Shown here piece after piece: positions 1 through 11,409 of a stretch of DNA of 64,000 bases (positions within the stretch are counted from its first letter, which is position 1; the number at the start of each line of letters is the position of its first letter). Under the pieces are notes generated by a model, which was given only the letters and a program-made list of their open reading frames with translations, had not been told where the DNA came from and did not search any database. Source of the stretch: Gadus chalcogrammus (lineage: Eukaryota > Chordata > Actinopteri > Gadiformes > Gadidae); contig NC_079425.1 of assembly GCF_026213295.1 (NCBI RefSeq), positions 14,370,004-14,434,003 of the forward strand, given 5' to 3'. Both the position numbers and the translations under genes were made by a program.

Positions 1-1365
1 TAGGAACCTATAGCTGGTGACACACTCAACCTCCGTCCCGTTGATACGGATGGGGGTGTGTGTGCGACCTCTAGACTTCCTGAAGTCCACGATGAGCTCT
101 TTCGTCTTCTTAGTGTTGAGAGCCAGGTTGTTGTTGGCGCACCACGCAGTTAGGTGCTGGACCTCCTCCCTATAGGCCGTCTCATCGTTGTTGCTGATGA
201 GACCAATCACCGTAGTGTCGTCTGCAAACTTGACAATCGTATTGGAACCATGAATAGTTGTGCAGTCGTAGGTGAAGAGGGAGTAGAGGAGAGGGCTCAG
301 CACACAGCCCTGTGGAACGCCAGTGTTCAGGGTGAGGGTTGAGGAAGTGTGTTCATCCAACCTGACAGACTGTGGTCTGTTGGTTAGGAAGTCCTGTATC
401 CAGGTGCAGAGGGAGGTGTTGATGCCCAGCTCAGTAAGCTTGGTGATCAGTTTGGAGGGGATGATGGTGTTGAACGGCACAATAAACAGCATTCTGACAT
501 AGGTGTTGTTGTTGTCAAGGTGGGAGAGGGCGGAGTGGAGTGCCGTGGAGATGGCATCCTCTGTGCTCCTGTTCTGGCGGTAGGCGAATTGGGAAGGGTC
601 CAGTGTGGGTGGCAGGCAGGTTTTGAGGTGAGCCAGGACCAGCCTCTCGAAGCACTTTGAGATGATGGGGGTAAGTGCAACTGGGCGGAAGTCATTCAGG
701 CTTGCTGCAGTGGAGTGTTTTGGCACCGGCACGATGGAGGAGGTTTTGAGGCACACAGGGACAACTGCTTGGGCTAGTGACAGGTTGAAAATGTCAGTCC
801 AGACCTCAGTCAGCTGCACAGCACAGGCCCTGAGAACCCGTCCGGTGATACCATCAGGTCCAGCAGCCTTCCGTGCATTAGTCCTGCTCAGTGCTGCACA
901 CACGTCGATGGGGGAGAGAGTAAGGGGCTGGTGGTCTGCAGGGAGCACAGCCTTGATGACCAGCTCCCTGTTTTCCCTATCAAAGCGTCCATAAAAGTGG
1001 TTAAGCTCATCAGGAAGGGAGGCGTCACTGGATGGGGGGGAGATGTTGGCCGGTTTGTAATCCGTAATGGCCTGGATGCCCTGCCACATGCGTCGGGTGT
1101 CAGAGTTGCTCTTAAAGTGCTCCTCGATCCTCAGCTTGTAGCAGTGCCTGGCCGCTTTGATGCCCCTCTTCAGGTTAGCCCTGGATGAGCTATAGGCCCG
1201 AGCATCACCTGAACTGAAGGCGATGTCGCGTGCCTTCAATAGGAGTCGGACCTCTCTGTTCATCCATGGCTTCTGGTTAGGGAATGTGGTAATCCATTTG
1301 AGGGTGGTGACACTGTTGATTTCAGAGTTCATACGTTTCAGTACAGAGGATGCGTGTCCGTGTGG
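1..1365 (-). pseudogene. LINE ORF, C-terminal part: reverse transcriptase lacking the motif A aspartate
   Basis: One minus frame stays open from about 1365 to the left edge; its first Met is at 1330-1332. The order is a linker; the RT entry motif KAAGPDGITG (about 793-822 on +); the finger motif FRPVALTP (about 670-693); a PSQFAYR segment near 580-597; the GVPQGCVLSPLL block (about 270-300); and the catalytic FADD at 217-228. In active relatives motif A reads roughly F-I-D-x-S-x-A-F. Here the residues between 'MLFI' and 'FNTI' are only Val-Pro (475-480), so the metal-binding Asp and neighbours are gone, best explained by an in-frame deletion of about 9 bp. No stop codon was found in this frame. 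The C-terminus lies outside the window. Confidence 0.88.
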
Positions 1366-2534
1366 GAGTCGATGGTGGCCTGAGTGGCAAAATCCCTCCA
1401 GACAGTGCTACCAAACCGCTGCTGAAGTGCAGAGTCTGCTCCCTCTGGCCAAACCTTGACTGTCCTCACTGTGGGTTTCACCCGTCTGATGAGTGAAGAG
1501 TACTTAGGCAGTAGGAACAAAGAGAGGTGGTCAGATTGACCAAGGTGGGGGAGGGGGACTGCTTTGTAAGCATCAGCTATGTTTGTGTATACATGGTCTA
1601 ATGTCTTGTCTCCTCTAGTGGGGCAGGAGACATGTCGGCGGAATTTGGGGATTACAGACTTTAGGTTGGAGTGGTTGAAGTCACCCGCAACAATAAAGGC
1701 TGCCTCGGGGGTCAGAGTCTGTTGTTTACTAATCGCATTGTGCAGTTCTTTCATTGCAAATGCAGCATTAGCGTCCGGGGGAATGTAGGCTGCAGTCACA
1801 ATGGTGGATGTAAACTCTCTGGGCAGATAGAAAGGTCTACATTTCAGCATGAGATATTCTATGTTATCCGAGCAGTGACTCTCGATGGTGGTAGTGTCCG
1901 TGCACCAAGCTTTGTTAACATAAATACACAGACCCCCACCTCTAGTCTTACCGGACTCCTTCGTTCTGTCTGCACGGAGAGTGTAGCGTTCTGCTAGCTC
2001 GATGGCGCTATCCGGAACGTTGCTGTTGAGCCAGGTTTCTGTGAAAATCATGATGTTGCTGTCCATAATCCATTTGTTGGTGGTGATCCTAAGTCGCAGT
2101 TCGTCCATTTTGTTAGCCAGGGATCGGACATTGGCGAGAAAGATGCTGGGAAGCGATGGTCTGTGAGGCGCTAGCTTTAGCCTAGCATTCAGACCTCCGC
2201 GCGACCCTCTCTGTTTACATCTGTGACGCCGCCGCTGTCCGTTGGTGCTCCGGCTCCGTTTGTCAGTTGGCTCCGCTGTCCTGGCTATTTCCGAGATGAG
2301 ACCAAATGCGTCCGTAAAGTCCGTAAAGTTGACGGAATTGCAGGAACCGATGTCCAAAAGTTCCTGTCGGCTATACGATGTATACGCTAAACATTTTTTA
2401 GCGAAAAGGCTTACAAAAAACAAGCAAATTAACACTACTTTGCAAAAGCCGGTGAGACACAGGGCGAAGCGAACTATGCGCGCCGCCGCCATGGTAACGA
2501 CGATGTTGATAACTGTGTCATGATTCCTAACCAT
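1338..2534 (-). pseudogene. LINE ORF, N-terminal part: apurinic/apyrimidinic-type endonuclease
   Basis: The 398-codon reading frame starts at an ATG (2532-2534). It opens with a hydrophobic stretch (about residues 20-45) and a basic linker (about 91-125). The endonuclease/exonuclease/phosphatase fold follows: ANVRS at 134-138, the catalytic TETW at 165-168, GDFNH at 284-288, LDHVYTN at 312-318 and the terminal SDH at 334-336. In this family the enzyme nicks target DNA to prime reverse transcription. All the motifs I looked for are present, so the domain itself looks intact. The frame ends at a TGA (1338-1340) only because a frameshift near 1345-1365 throws it out of register with the reverse transcriptase, which continues in the neighbouring minus frame. 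It is therefore the front half of a broken polyprotein and not a separate gene. Confidence 0.88.
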
Positions 2535-3297
2535 GTTCTCTCTTCTAAAAATGCAAAAAATTCACACACATGACTCACATGTATATATCTATTGAGCCTT
2601 GATTTCACACTGGTGTGATACTTTTATTTTGATACATAACCATCAAAATCACTTATTATTTTTTAATTCCCGAAATTGGCCCAATTTTTTCATTATATAT
2701 AGTGACGCTTGCCATGATACAATGCAGAAAAAATGCATTATATTATGAATTTCATGGGTTAACAAAATTTTGTAAAGCTAATTGTGTGAACTGTTATCAC
2801 TTTGAGTGTTGTTGTTGTTATGGTGTATGAAACCATACGCATTTATTGTATTGTCCTGCCAATGGTTCAAACCCTTGATACACTTGCTTCTTTTGTACAG
2901 GATTTCGACTCAATTCAAATTCACTTACTGTGGAAGGTTAACTCTTTTCGTGTCTGTGACAATATCTTAAGGCATTTATCAACCATTCCATGAAAGTATT
3001 CAAACTTTTTCATTTATTTGCTTGTTCAATGGGTTTTCTGTGAGGTACAAGAATAGCTTAAATGGTATTGTCAAAGTCTGCTCCAAGATAATTGGAGCCC
3101 AGCAAAGAGACTCATTCCCCCTCTGGGAGAAACAGGTGGCCATGAAAGCAAAGTGTTTTATTTTATTTACTGCTGCTCGTTGTTTCCTTGTTTCCTTGTA
3201 CTGACCTACGTACATTGATCTGTTGCCTCTATCCTATATCTACCTTCACTTGTCGGTGAATTTTTAAGTCCTGTTAGTCATGTACTGGATAAGCGGC
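2535..3297. other. Stretch without recognisable gene, upstream side of the LINE
   Basis: AT-rich sequence with several short homopolymer runs. I see no conserved coding signal, no tandem array and no clear transposon terminus. The part nearest 2535 could be the LINE 5' UTR or its truncated insertion boundary, but no target-site duplication can be defined because the 3' end of the LINE is outside the window. Confidence 0.5.
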
Positions 3298-3415
3298 AAA
3301 TAGGGCTGGGCGATATGACCAAAATATCATATCCCGATATAGGTCATTCATATCCCGATAACGATATATATAACGATATAGGCCTAGCACATTTTCTGTA
3401 AATTCAATGAATAAA
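3298..3415. mobile_element. Fragment of a teleost MITE with GGGCTGGGCGATAT terminus
   Basis: The sequence opens with GGGCTGGGCGATATGACC and continues with several copies of a 'tatcccgata/cgatata' motif. This wording is familiar from hAT-like non-autonomous elements scattered through fish genomes. The other terminus is not found; the fragment stops where the adjacent element begins at 3416, so it may have been interrupted by it. Classification is from memory of the motif. Confidence 0.45.
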
Positions 3416-3891
3416 TACCGTATTTTCCGCACTATAAGGCCCAACAGAGTTTACGCCCCAGCAGCTAAATTGAATGATGTGTACATATATAAGACGCACT
3501 GGACTATAAACCGCAGGTGTTTTAATGTTTAATTACCATTAGGGCTTGCCCAAATGCCATTTTTCAGGCTTCGAATAATTGTTGGTTTTTCCGAGCGAAT
3601 ATTCGAATACTCGGTCCAGAAAAAAACACCATCAAAAACAACATTAATAATCCCTATATAGTCCCTGGAACCGATTTTGACATTATCTGCATATTTTGTT
3701 GAAGATTTAATAGCTTTTGAAGGTTAATTAGTAGGCCTAAGTAGGTTGTAGTTCCTTCGTTTTTCCCCGTGAAAGCGAACAGCTATTGTTCCGTTCCAAA
3801 TCAGCTGTCCTCTGCCGCACCGTTATGTAAGCCTCAGAATCGGAAAAAAAAGAAAAAAAAAGGCGCGTCTTATAGTCCGAAAATTACGGTA
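3416..3891. mobile_element. Non-autonomous DNA transposon with TACCGTA terminal inverted repeats
   Basis: The left end begins TACCGTATTTTCCGCACT. The reverse complement of the right end (3865-3891) begins TACCGTAATTTTCGGACT, followed in both by ATAAG, giving inverted termini of about 25 bp with few mismatches. The 476-bp body has no transposase frame. 'Cgcactataaggcgcac'-type ends are common in vertebrate MITEs. If the outer TA is the duplicated target this would fit a Tc1/mariner-type donor, but that is inference. A central stretch near 3541-3620 (a 'ttcgaatattcgaatactcgg' style motif) looks like a different, nested repeat. Confidence 0.7.
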
Positions 3892-4526
3892 GTTTATATA
3901 AAGTGACCACATGGAAAGGCCTATTTCGTAGCCCCTCTTTTAGGTACGAGCTCACTTTGTCTTGGCTGGTCGTGGGAGTCCTTCTCCTATTCAGAATTGT
4001 CATGTTCACTCTCCTCCATGTTTGTTTGTGTTGCGTTCATTAAGCATAGTATTGACCATGACACACCAATTACTGTAAACAGTGTAAAATACTATTGACA
4101 TAGTTCTCTAGAGGCCTGGATAACTGAGACCCAAGTGAGCTGCACTCGACACCCAGAGTCGGTCATGGTTGACCCATGGTTGATTACGTGATCAGACAAA
4201 GTTGCCTGTATATCATGCAAAATATTAAGTCTCCCACTTCCTCCTCCTCCTCCTTATTTTGTACGATGGCTGCATGATTGCTCCTTTGTTTTCCAATCCA
4301 AGTTTGGCCATTGAGTTTGAGCAGGTGTTGTGTGAGTGAGACCAATTGGTTTGGCATTTGAAGGCCATTGTTTTCCATGTAAACAAACAAGGCTTAATGA
4401 GATTCTGTGTGTAGAGTTGCAAGAATGTGAATTAGTATTGCTTTTTGAGCGAAAACAAAGGAATGGTGCTTAGAAATAGTCTTTGTGTGTAAAGTGTGTA
4501 AACAATTGTGAAAAGCTGTTAATCCA

Positions 4527-4548
4527 TCTCCCTCTCTCTCTCTCTTGC

Positions 4549-4586
<38 letters not shown>

Positions 4587-4626
4587 CCGCTCTCGCTCTC
4601 TCTCGCTCTCTCTCTCTATCTCTCTA
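4527..4626. repeat. Imperfect (CT)n microsatellite
   Basis: About 100 bp of CT dinucleotides, interrupted by TTGCTCA, CGCCCG and single CG steps. The interruptions suggest an old, slowly degrading array. The reading frame rich in Leu-Ser across it is a consequence of the repeat. Confidence 0.95.
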
Positions 4627-5167
4627 TGTCCGATGTCTCTCTATCTGCGTCTCTCAGACACTGAATTATTTATTCCAAATTGTTTATTTACCGCTCTTCT
4701 GCGTAGTGGTTGACCAGCAGCTTTCTGTCTGAATAAATCACAGAACATTCTTCCCAGATTGTAAAGAATATGGCCGTAGAGTGACACCGTTTTGAGGTGT
4801 AGATTTGACTTGTGTTGCCATTTTGTTTAAATATTTCCACCAGTTAGAAATCCATATTTTTAACATGAAGGGTGGATCTTCAATGAATCCTACACACCGG
4901 TCTATGCACAAAACTCATTCAACACCTAATAGCTTTTTAATTTACTGTATATAGCTGTCAAACAGGACCCCCAAAAATACATTATATGGCTATGAGATCC
5001 TAACCAAATGAAGAATAGATTTATGTCAGGTGGGTGACTGAATTGTCTATAAATCGGATATCGTATTTTACAGAATCCTAATTCATATCATATCAAAACT
5101 CAAAAATCTGTATAAAATTGTATTGTGAGGTCCCTGCGGTTTCCGGTCCCCATATAATACTTAAAGG

Positions 5168-5447
5168 AGGGCTGGACGATTAATCGATTTTTGCGTCAAA
5201 CTATGACAAAATTAACATAATCGAGTTTTTCGTTTTTTCTGGATACATTTTAGATTGGAACATTTTCTTTCCGACCATTTTATGTAATTCTTAAGGCGAA
5301 ATTTCAATGTTCTCAGTTACAAAGTCCTTTTTGGGAAAGACATGCTGAATAAATACATGTTTTCAAATTCAAAAATAATCGTTGACTTGACTAATATCGA
5401 CCAAAATAATCGTGACTATGATATTTTCCCATAATCAAGCATCCCTA
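5168..5447. mobile_element. MITE with AGGGCTGGACGATTA / TAGGGATGCTTGATTA ends
   Basis: The left terminus AGGGCTGGACGATTAATCG and the reverse complement of the right terminus, TAGGGATGCTTGATTATGGG, are similar over about 16 bp (AGGG-TG--GATTA). The internal 'aaaataatcgtgactatgat' wording is typical of a very common teleost non-autonomous element. Length is about 280 bp with no coding capacity. The AGGG terminus suggests a hAT-type donor, which is inference. Confidence 0.6.
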
Positions 5448-6518
5448 ACTTTAAGTAAGCGTGATGCGTTTTTCTTGATGCTGTTCTTGTTTACTTTCAG
5501 TTTTATTTTCATCAGAACGCTACACTGAAAACCTTTCAAGTAAATAGCCTCTCAAAATCAATAGCCTTTCAAAGATGCTATGTTAATGTCTTACCGAGAA
5601 CACGCAAAATATTACAATGTCCATAGCTACTGACACAGCAAAGTCAGCTAAAACAATTCCCCTGTCTGTGCTTTATTTTCACTACTGAATGCACAACAAT
5701 CTCTAAACTCAGGCAGGACCATGGCAGCCTCACATCCCACCTATCAAATCAACTAGATAGCAAGTAGTAGAACCCTGCCGAACCATAAAGGAAAAAATAC
5801 TTAGAAACAAAGAGGAATGATACGACCAAGAATATTCTGTCCAAAACACAAGCTGTAGCTACGTGCGTAATATATATATAGGTACCAGGTTACCGGGGCC
5901 TTGGCTCTTAGACACACCTACTTGTTAGGTGTGTTTTTTGAAAACTGTCAGTAAGCCCTTACAAATTCAGATTCGTCGGACTCCAGAATCTTCGGTTTAT
6001 AATTTTTTTGTACGCTTTGTTTGTAAACGCTGTGCATAATGATGCCACCAAAGAGCCCAGATGAGCCAGTTAAAGGACATATTGGTTGTTCTTGTGTGGT
6101 TGAATTAACACTTTGTCCTTATTTGGTCATCCCTATGGGTGCAGTCTGTTTCACTAATCATAATAATTATAAAAATTGTGAAGAAGTAACATTATGTATT
6201 AATTAAACCCGTGTGTCATAATTATAATATGATATTACTAGACAAACAATCTTTTTTTTGTCTCGCATTCTCCTCAGTTTGATCCATTATACAGACCTCT
6301 GAGTAGTAAACACTTTCATGGCTTCTCTGTCACCTATGTATTTCAGCTATAGTCTTAATTGCATAATTGTAATGGCACCAGTGGGGGAGAGTCTAGGATC
6401 ATATTTAATCATATTAAACAATATCTAGAGACCACCAGTCCAGCCTGCCGGGCTGAATATTCTTCTCAGCATCATCTTTATGTGTGGGTGTTGTCTGGGA
6501 TGTGTGTGTTTGGTGTGC
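5448..6518. other. Gene-free intronic stretch
   Basis: No gene or clear element boundary seen. The one local structure is a short perfect hairpin near 5910-5935 (arms acacacct / aggtgtgt), too small and too isolated to interpret. Confidence 0.5.
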
Positions 6519-6606
6519 AAGTGTGTAATGTGTGTGTGTGTGTATGTGTGTGTGTGGTGTGCGAATATGTGGGTGTGTGTTTGTGTCTCTGTGTGTGGGA
6601 GGGGGG
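6519..6606. repeat. Imperfect (TG)n microsatellite
   Basis: TG dinucleotides interrupted by TATG, GGTGTGCGAATA and TTTGTGTCTC, ending in a G-rich block. The Cys-Val-rich reading frames here are artefacts of the repeat. Confidence 0.9.
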
Positions 6607-7930
6607 GTGTTTATGAGGCATCTTTCATAAAGAAAATGTGGCTGCTAAAAAGAGCACAGTGTGTCATTTATTTTATGCACACACAAAAACACCCATACAG
6701 GATTGTGTAGAATCGGTATATCATGCAATTAAACACTCTAAGTCTGTTTATGAACAAAAAGGTAATAGCATACCCAGGGCCCTATCATTTCTAATTTAAA
6801 ATAAAAAGTGAATGTCTCCAAAAACTGGCTATTCACAGTCTTTGTCCCGGGGGTGTATTCGTAGCCAAAGGAATAATGTAATCATAGTGCTAGCTCAACG
6901 TAGCAGTAAGGCTATCAGGCAGCATACTGGAGGAAGGGGGACAAGGTAGAGAGAGGAGATGTGACAGATTGACCACTTCCTCTTCCACTTCCCATTACGT
7001 AGAATAACACCTTCCTTAAAAGTCTGTCCTCACATTCCTACTTTTATATCTAGAGACACCAGAGCTAATTAACTATTAATTAAATTACCTAATTTAATTC
7101 ATGAGTAATTGATTTGTTTATTTTTTTTAATATCCTTCGGTTGTTTAATTTACTTGTAGGCTACTTTCTTATGACACAGTCACACAGTGCTCTGTGGATT
7201 TGAATGAATTTGAATTTATATCTCTATCCATTGCTCATGGACATTTTGTCTATGTGAGAGACATTTTGTCTATCGCCTTCTAAAGTAAGGAGGGTGAGTA
7301 GATTTGTTATTTGTGCCAAGCAGCAGCAACATTGGCACATTGTTGTAAATCCAAGCGCTATCCTTGGTGGAGATAAGAAGTGTGAATGGATTCGTTTTGG
7401 CTGAGTTTCCCCACCTGTCAGCTTGTTTGTAGAGTGGAGAGAAGTTTGCGGAAGCCTCAGCTGAGCTCGTCTCCCGGTGGGGACATGGAGGTCAGAGAGA
7501 TTTACTAACAACCAACATCTTGTTCATTAGTTTTGCTCACCGCTACTACTGATGAGCCAATCCTGAGCTGATGTTGTCATAGCACCGTTGCATTACCTCC
7601 ATTAAGCTTCCATTGATTATTGATGCACACGGATAATAGAAAGTTATGTTCTGTATTCTGCAAGAGCAGCCATACATTGATGTTGTTGAACTCGTCAACG
7701 ACGATCTTCTCGATTAAACCACAGTGTGGTTCATCTCTCTATATGCCGTGTGATGGACAGTGTGTCTTCATACACTCTACAGTAACACTGTTTTGCTCTA
7801 CATTGTCGTACAGTCCTGTGTGTCTCTATCATCTATCAGGGTCGAAGGGCCTTTGGGAACATAAGGGAGTGTGCAGTTTAGTGAGGTGTTTCCACAATGT
7901 TCAATCCAAACTGATGTGAGGTTGTGTCTG
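6607..7930. other. Gene-free intronic stretch
   Basis: Mostly unique sequence. The short frames at 7224-7511 (-) and 7620-7919 (+) have no recognisable domains, no supporting splice context and ordinary intronic composition, so neither is called as a gene. Confidence 0.45.
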
Positions 7931-7972
7931 AACATCATCTTTCACCTCTTCCTCCTAACAGAACTCATATTT

Positions 7973-8394
7973 CGTCATCCTGCCAGATTATTTCTGATAT
8001 CTCTTCATCCTACAGGATTCAATCTCATTTCTCTTCATCCTACCAGAAGCAATCTAATATCTCTTCATCCTACCAGAGTATATCTCACATCTCTTCATCC
8101 CACGAGATAATGTCTCATATCTCTTCAATCAACCAGATTATATCTCATATCTCTATCTCTTCATCCTACCAGATTGTATCTCATATCTCTTCATCCTACC
8201 AGATTATATCTCATATCTCTTTATCCTACCACTTTATATCCTGTATCTCTTCATCCTACCAGATATATCTCTTCATCCTACCAGATTTTATCTAATTTCT
8301 CTTCATCCTACTAGATCATATCTCATATCCCTTCATCCTTAAAGGGATATAATTAAGTATACCAGATTATGTTTCATATCTCTTCCTCCTACCA
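7973..8394 (+). repeat. 30-bp minisatellite, about 14 copies
   Basis: The core 'ctcttcatcctaccag' recurs at 8001, 8031, 8061, 8091, 8121, 8151, then 8187, 8217, 8247, 8299 and 8329, i.e. a 30-bp period broken only by a 6-bp insertion near 8152 and a shortened unit near 8269. Degenerate copies extend to about 7931 on the left and 8394 on the right. Because 30 is a multiple of three, two plus frames stay open across it and encode decapeptide repeats (Ser-Ser-Tyr-Gln-Ile type). I take these as by-products, since there is no start context or flanking exon. Confidence 0.95.
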
Positions 8395-8636
8395 AATGAA
8401 TTAATTCTAATTCGAGCCACTGAATTCTCTTTGAAGGCATATATCTTCATCACCCAGCTGATTGGGATCCATGTTATGTGACTGGGGTGTCCATATAGGC
8501 TTGCCTCGATCACAGCGGAGGTGTTAACGGTTGCTGTCAGGAAACACGATCACTCAGAGGAAGACGTGCGGCTGTTCGATCCACTCAAACACAAAGCAAT
8601 TAGTCTCCACAACGCCATGACGGAAGAGTGACATGA

Positions 8637-8776
8637 GGTCGATAGAGAGTGAGGGAGAGAGAGGAAGGGGGCTGAGAGACGAAGGCAGGAGAGAGACGGA
8701 ACGAGGGAGAGAGAAAGAAAGTGAGAGACAGAGAGAGGGGCAAAAAGGGAGGGAGGGGAGTGAGAGATTGAGAGGT
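8637..8776. repeat. GA-rich purine tract
   Basis: About 140 bp of irregular GA/GGA purine sequence on the plus strand, too degenerate for a single period. Frames on either strand are low-complexity. Confidence 0.8.
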
Positions 8777-9503
8777 ATTAGCATGGGAACCAATCGTTAT
8801 TCTCTCTGCAATATGTGGAGTAATGAGCTGTCTGTTTATGTAAATCACAATCCCACAGCAAACAAATCATTGACTAGAGCATGATTGCGTGCGTTTCCTG
8901 CCAATTTACATGAATGTGTTATTGATGTGAAGTCTTTCTGCAATGTAAGAATCAAATCTGTCAATAGGCCATTATTCTCATCTTTTATTAAGATTCACAT
9001 CATCTCAAAAACAAAAAGTTTTGTAATAGATTCAAAATCAATCAAATATTTTTGAGCCCAGAAAAGAAAAAATCATAAACTACTTTGTCGTGGTTATTTA
9101 GTGTTGATTAACAACTGATTAACACCTTCTACCTGTTTCTATGGTAAAGACTAAAGAGCATTCAGGAAATTGTCTGCAACACCGGATGAGAACACACCAG
9201 GTGTCAACAAGTGTCAGGAGGTTGGTGTTAACCATACGGGAACGAAGGAGAGGAGTCGCTCCAACTGCTCCCAGACATCTCAGCAGTTGTATTATTTATG
9301 GATGAGGTCACTGAGGCAGCAGATTTGGGTTTCCACGACAACACGCACGCCGGAAAGATTTCAACACTTTTAAATTGTGTTTGAAAAAACGGCAACCGTC
9401 AAGGTTGTTTTGGTTTTGGGAGGGGAGGTTTAACTTAACTACTAACTACTTCTGTAGACTTAACGAGTTAACGTGCACAGGAGCATTTGTGTGCACGAGA
9501 TGC

Positions 9504-9617
<114 letters not shown>

Positions 9618-9725
9618 CTTTTGGTGGCACCCTGACAACTCCTGTTTTACTTTTCTGTCATGAATAGAGAATGTGGAAAAGTCTACTTGGGGTTAACACA
9701 TCATCCTACATACATTATACAGGAA

Positions 9726-9905
9726 GCCAGCGCCCACACTAACACAAACACACACACACTCACATACAAGCACAGACTCACGTACCCACTTGCACATGCA
9801 CACGAGCACGCATACACATACACCTACATTCTGTTTCTCTTTTGACCTACTTAGCTACACACAATCTCACACATAACACATAACACATAACACACCATAT
9901 TAGCA
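9726..9905. repeat. Degenerate CA-rich tract
   Basis: Irregular CACA/CATACA sequence about 110 bp after the pure GT array and on the opposite strand sense. It includes a short 'acacata' reiteration near 9870-9892. No gene is supported here. Confidence 0.75.
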
Positions 9906-10157
9906 CATACATACCAACACCAAGAGTTTATTCGTAGTTCATTCGTTTACTCGAAATCACATATTCTTTCACTCAAACAGACATGCACACAGCTTTTCTT
10001 TACAGAGAGTTGTTTAATTTTTAGCACATTGGAGGCGCTTGGTGAGTCACTGGAGCTCTGAGCTGGAGTGGTCTTGAATTTTCCTCTCTGCCACGCTCAC
10101 CTCCTGTGATCAGAGCAGTGCTACTCACCATCAGAGCCTGAGCCCCCTCCACCTGCT

Positions 10158-10391
10158 CACTCCTCCACCTCCCTCCTCCATCTCACTCCTCCACCTCCCT
10201 CCACCTGCTCACTCCTCCACCTCCCTCCTCCGGCTCACTCCTCCACCTCCCTCCACCTGCTCACTCCTCCACCTCCCTCCACCTGCTCACTCCTCCACCT
10301 CCCTCCACCTGCTCACTCCTCCACCTCCCTCCACCTGCTCACTCCTCCACCTCCCTCCACCTGCTCACTCCTCCACCTTCTCCCCTCAACT
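10158..10391. repeat. 26-bp minisatellite, nine copies
   Basis: Units beginning 'cactcctccacctccct' start at 10158, 10184, 10210, 10236, 10262, 10288, 10314, 10340 and 10366, an unbroken 26-bp period. The last five or six copies are identical or nearly so, while units two and four carry the variants 'cctccat' and 'cctccgg'. The array is pyrimidine-rich and G-poor. It lies about 1.0 kb upstream of the gpc5 exon, in the intron. Confidence 0.97.
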
Positions 10392-11409
10392 CAAGTACAG
10401 TGCTCGGCCCCGCGGCGCCGGGGAATGTTCTTTCTAATAGCGATTACTTACTCTGCCCTTACAAATGTATTACTGATATGTTGGCTCGATGAAGAGAGAA
10501 TTTCAAAAAACGAAAATACAAAAAAAAAACTGCACAGTAAAAAGAGATTAATAAACAACAACTATAAAATAACATAAATAGATGAACGTTAACAATATAA
10601 ATCAGTGTAAAATAGAAAAGCAAATCGCTCACAACTTGGAATGTTGCATGCCTTTTAAAATAAAAAATTGCAAGCAGTACTCTCTTAAATCAGAAAACAA
10701 CTGAGCTTGACGGTTTTAAGCCCTGGCAGTCTTTTAAGCCCTGGCGGTCACATGATCTCTGGGGTCGGGTTGGATGCCCCCCCCCCCCGGGTCCTCCTGG
10801 CTTAGATTTAGCATTAGCCCTGACATATTTGGTCCTCAGCAGTGAAGCGCAACTGCGGCTAATAAGCATCAACACTTCTACCTTTCTAATCAACACAAAG
10901 CTCTCCCACTTGTTATGTGAGCGACGTGCAGTGATTTTCAAATTAGCCAATTAGAGAAGGAAGTAAGAGAAGTTGTTCATGTTCAGGTTACAACGTTGCT
11001 GGGATAACGATTGATCAACCTGACCATATCTAATGTACTTCATGATATTGAAGTGGTACCTACAAGCTGAAGGATTCTGGGATTGAACACTACTCTCAGC
11101 GGCCTAACTGTTAGGACTATCACTTCTGCTGTAACCCTGCATCCTTCGGGGAGTTGTCGAAGTAACCTTAGTAACCCTTAATTCCTTCTCTGTGTTGTCA
11201 TGACGACATCATTAACCCATGCTTCCTTTCTGTGTTTTGATGACAAATGTCAAAAAACCTTGCACTCCTACAACCCCTGCACCTCTACATCTTTCTGTGT
11301 GTTGGTACACCAATATCAGTTCCTCTATAACCCATACCTCCTTCTCTGTGGTGTCATTATGACGTGGATAACCCTTCCGTCTTTCTGTGTGATGTCATTG
11401 CTACCTCAG
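10392..11409. other. Intron preceding the 11.4-kb gpc5 exon
   Basis: No gene is seen. A C-tract of about ten bases lies near 10778. The last 200 bp are rich in 'ccttctctgtgttgtcatgac'-like segments (near 11185, 11230, 11340 and 11382) that look like a decayed tandem repeat of about 50 bp. They also supply the pyrimidine-rich tract before the acceptor AG at 11408-11409. Confidence 0.5.

Larger units (their letters stand above)
1..2534 (-). mobile_element. Degenerate LINE retrotransposon (L2/CR1-like), 3' end off the window
   Basis: On the minus strand this segment reads as an endonuclease domain followed by a reverse transcriptase, the order found in APE-type LINEs of the Jockey/CR1/L2 group. 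No gag-like ORF1 with CCHC zinc knuckles is seen upstream of the endonuclease ORF, and the element runs off the left edge, so its 3' UTR and tail are not visible. It lies antisense to gpc5, inside what is probably the intron before the 11.4-kb exon. The two coding halves are in different frames and the RT lacks a key residue, so this copy cannot be autonomous. The clade assignment rests on recognition of motif wording and not on a search. Confidence 0.9.

Noticed and set aside
154..1459. Several plus-strand reading frames across the LINE
   Set aside because: They are antisense shadows of the minus-strand reverse transcriptase; the minus frame carries all RT motifs and the plus frames carry none.
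7973..8394. Considered whether the 30-bp array with regular spacing could be a CRISPR array
   Set aside because: The repeats are contiguous with no unique spacers, vary from copy to copy, and lie in an animal intron.
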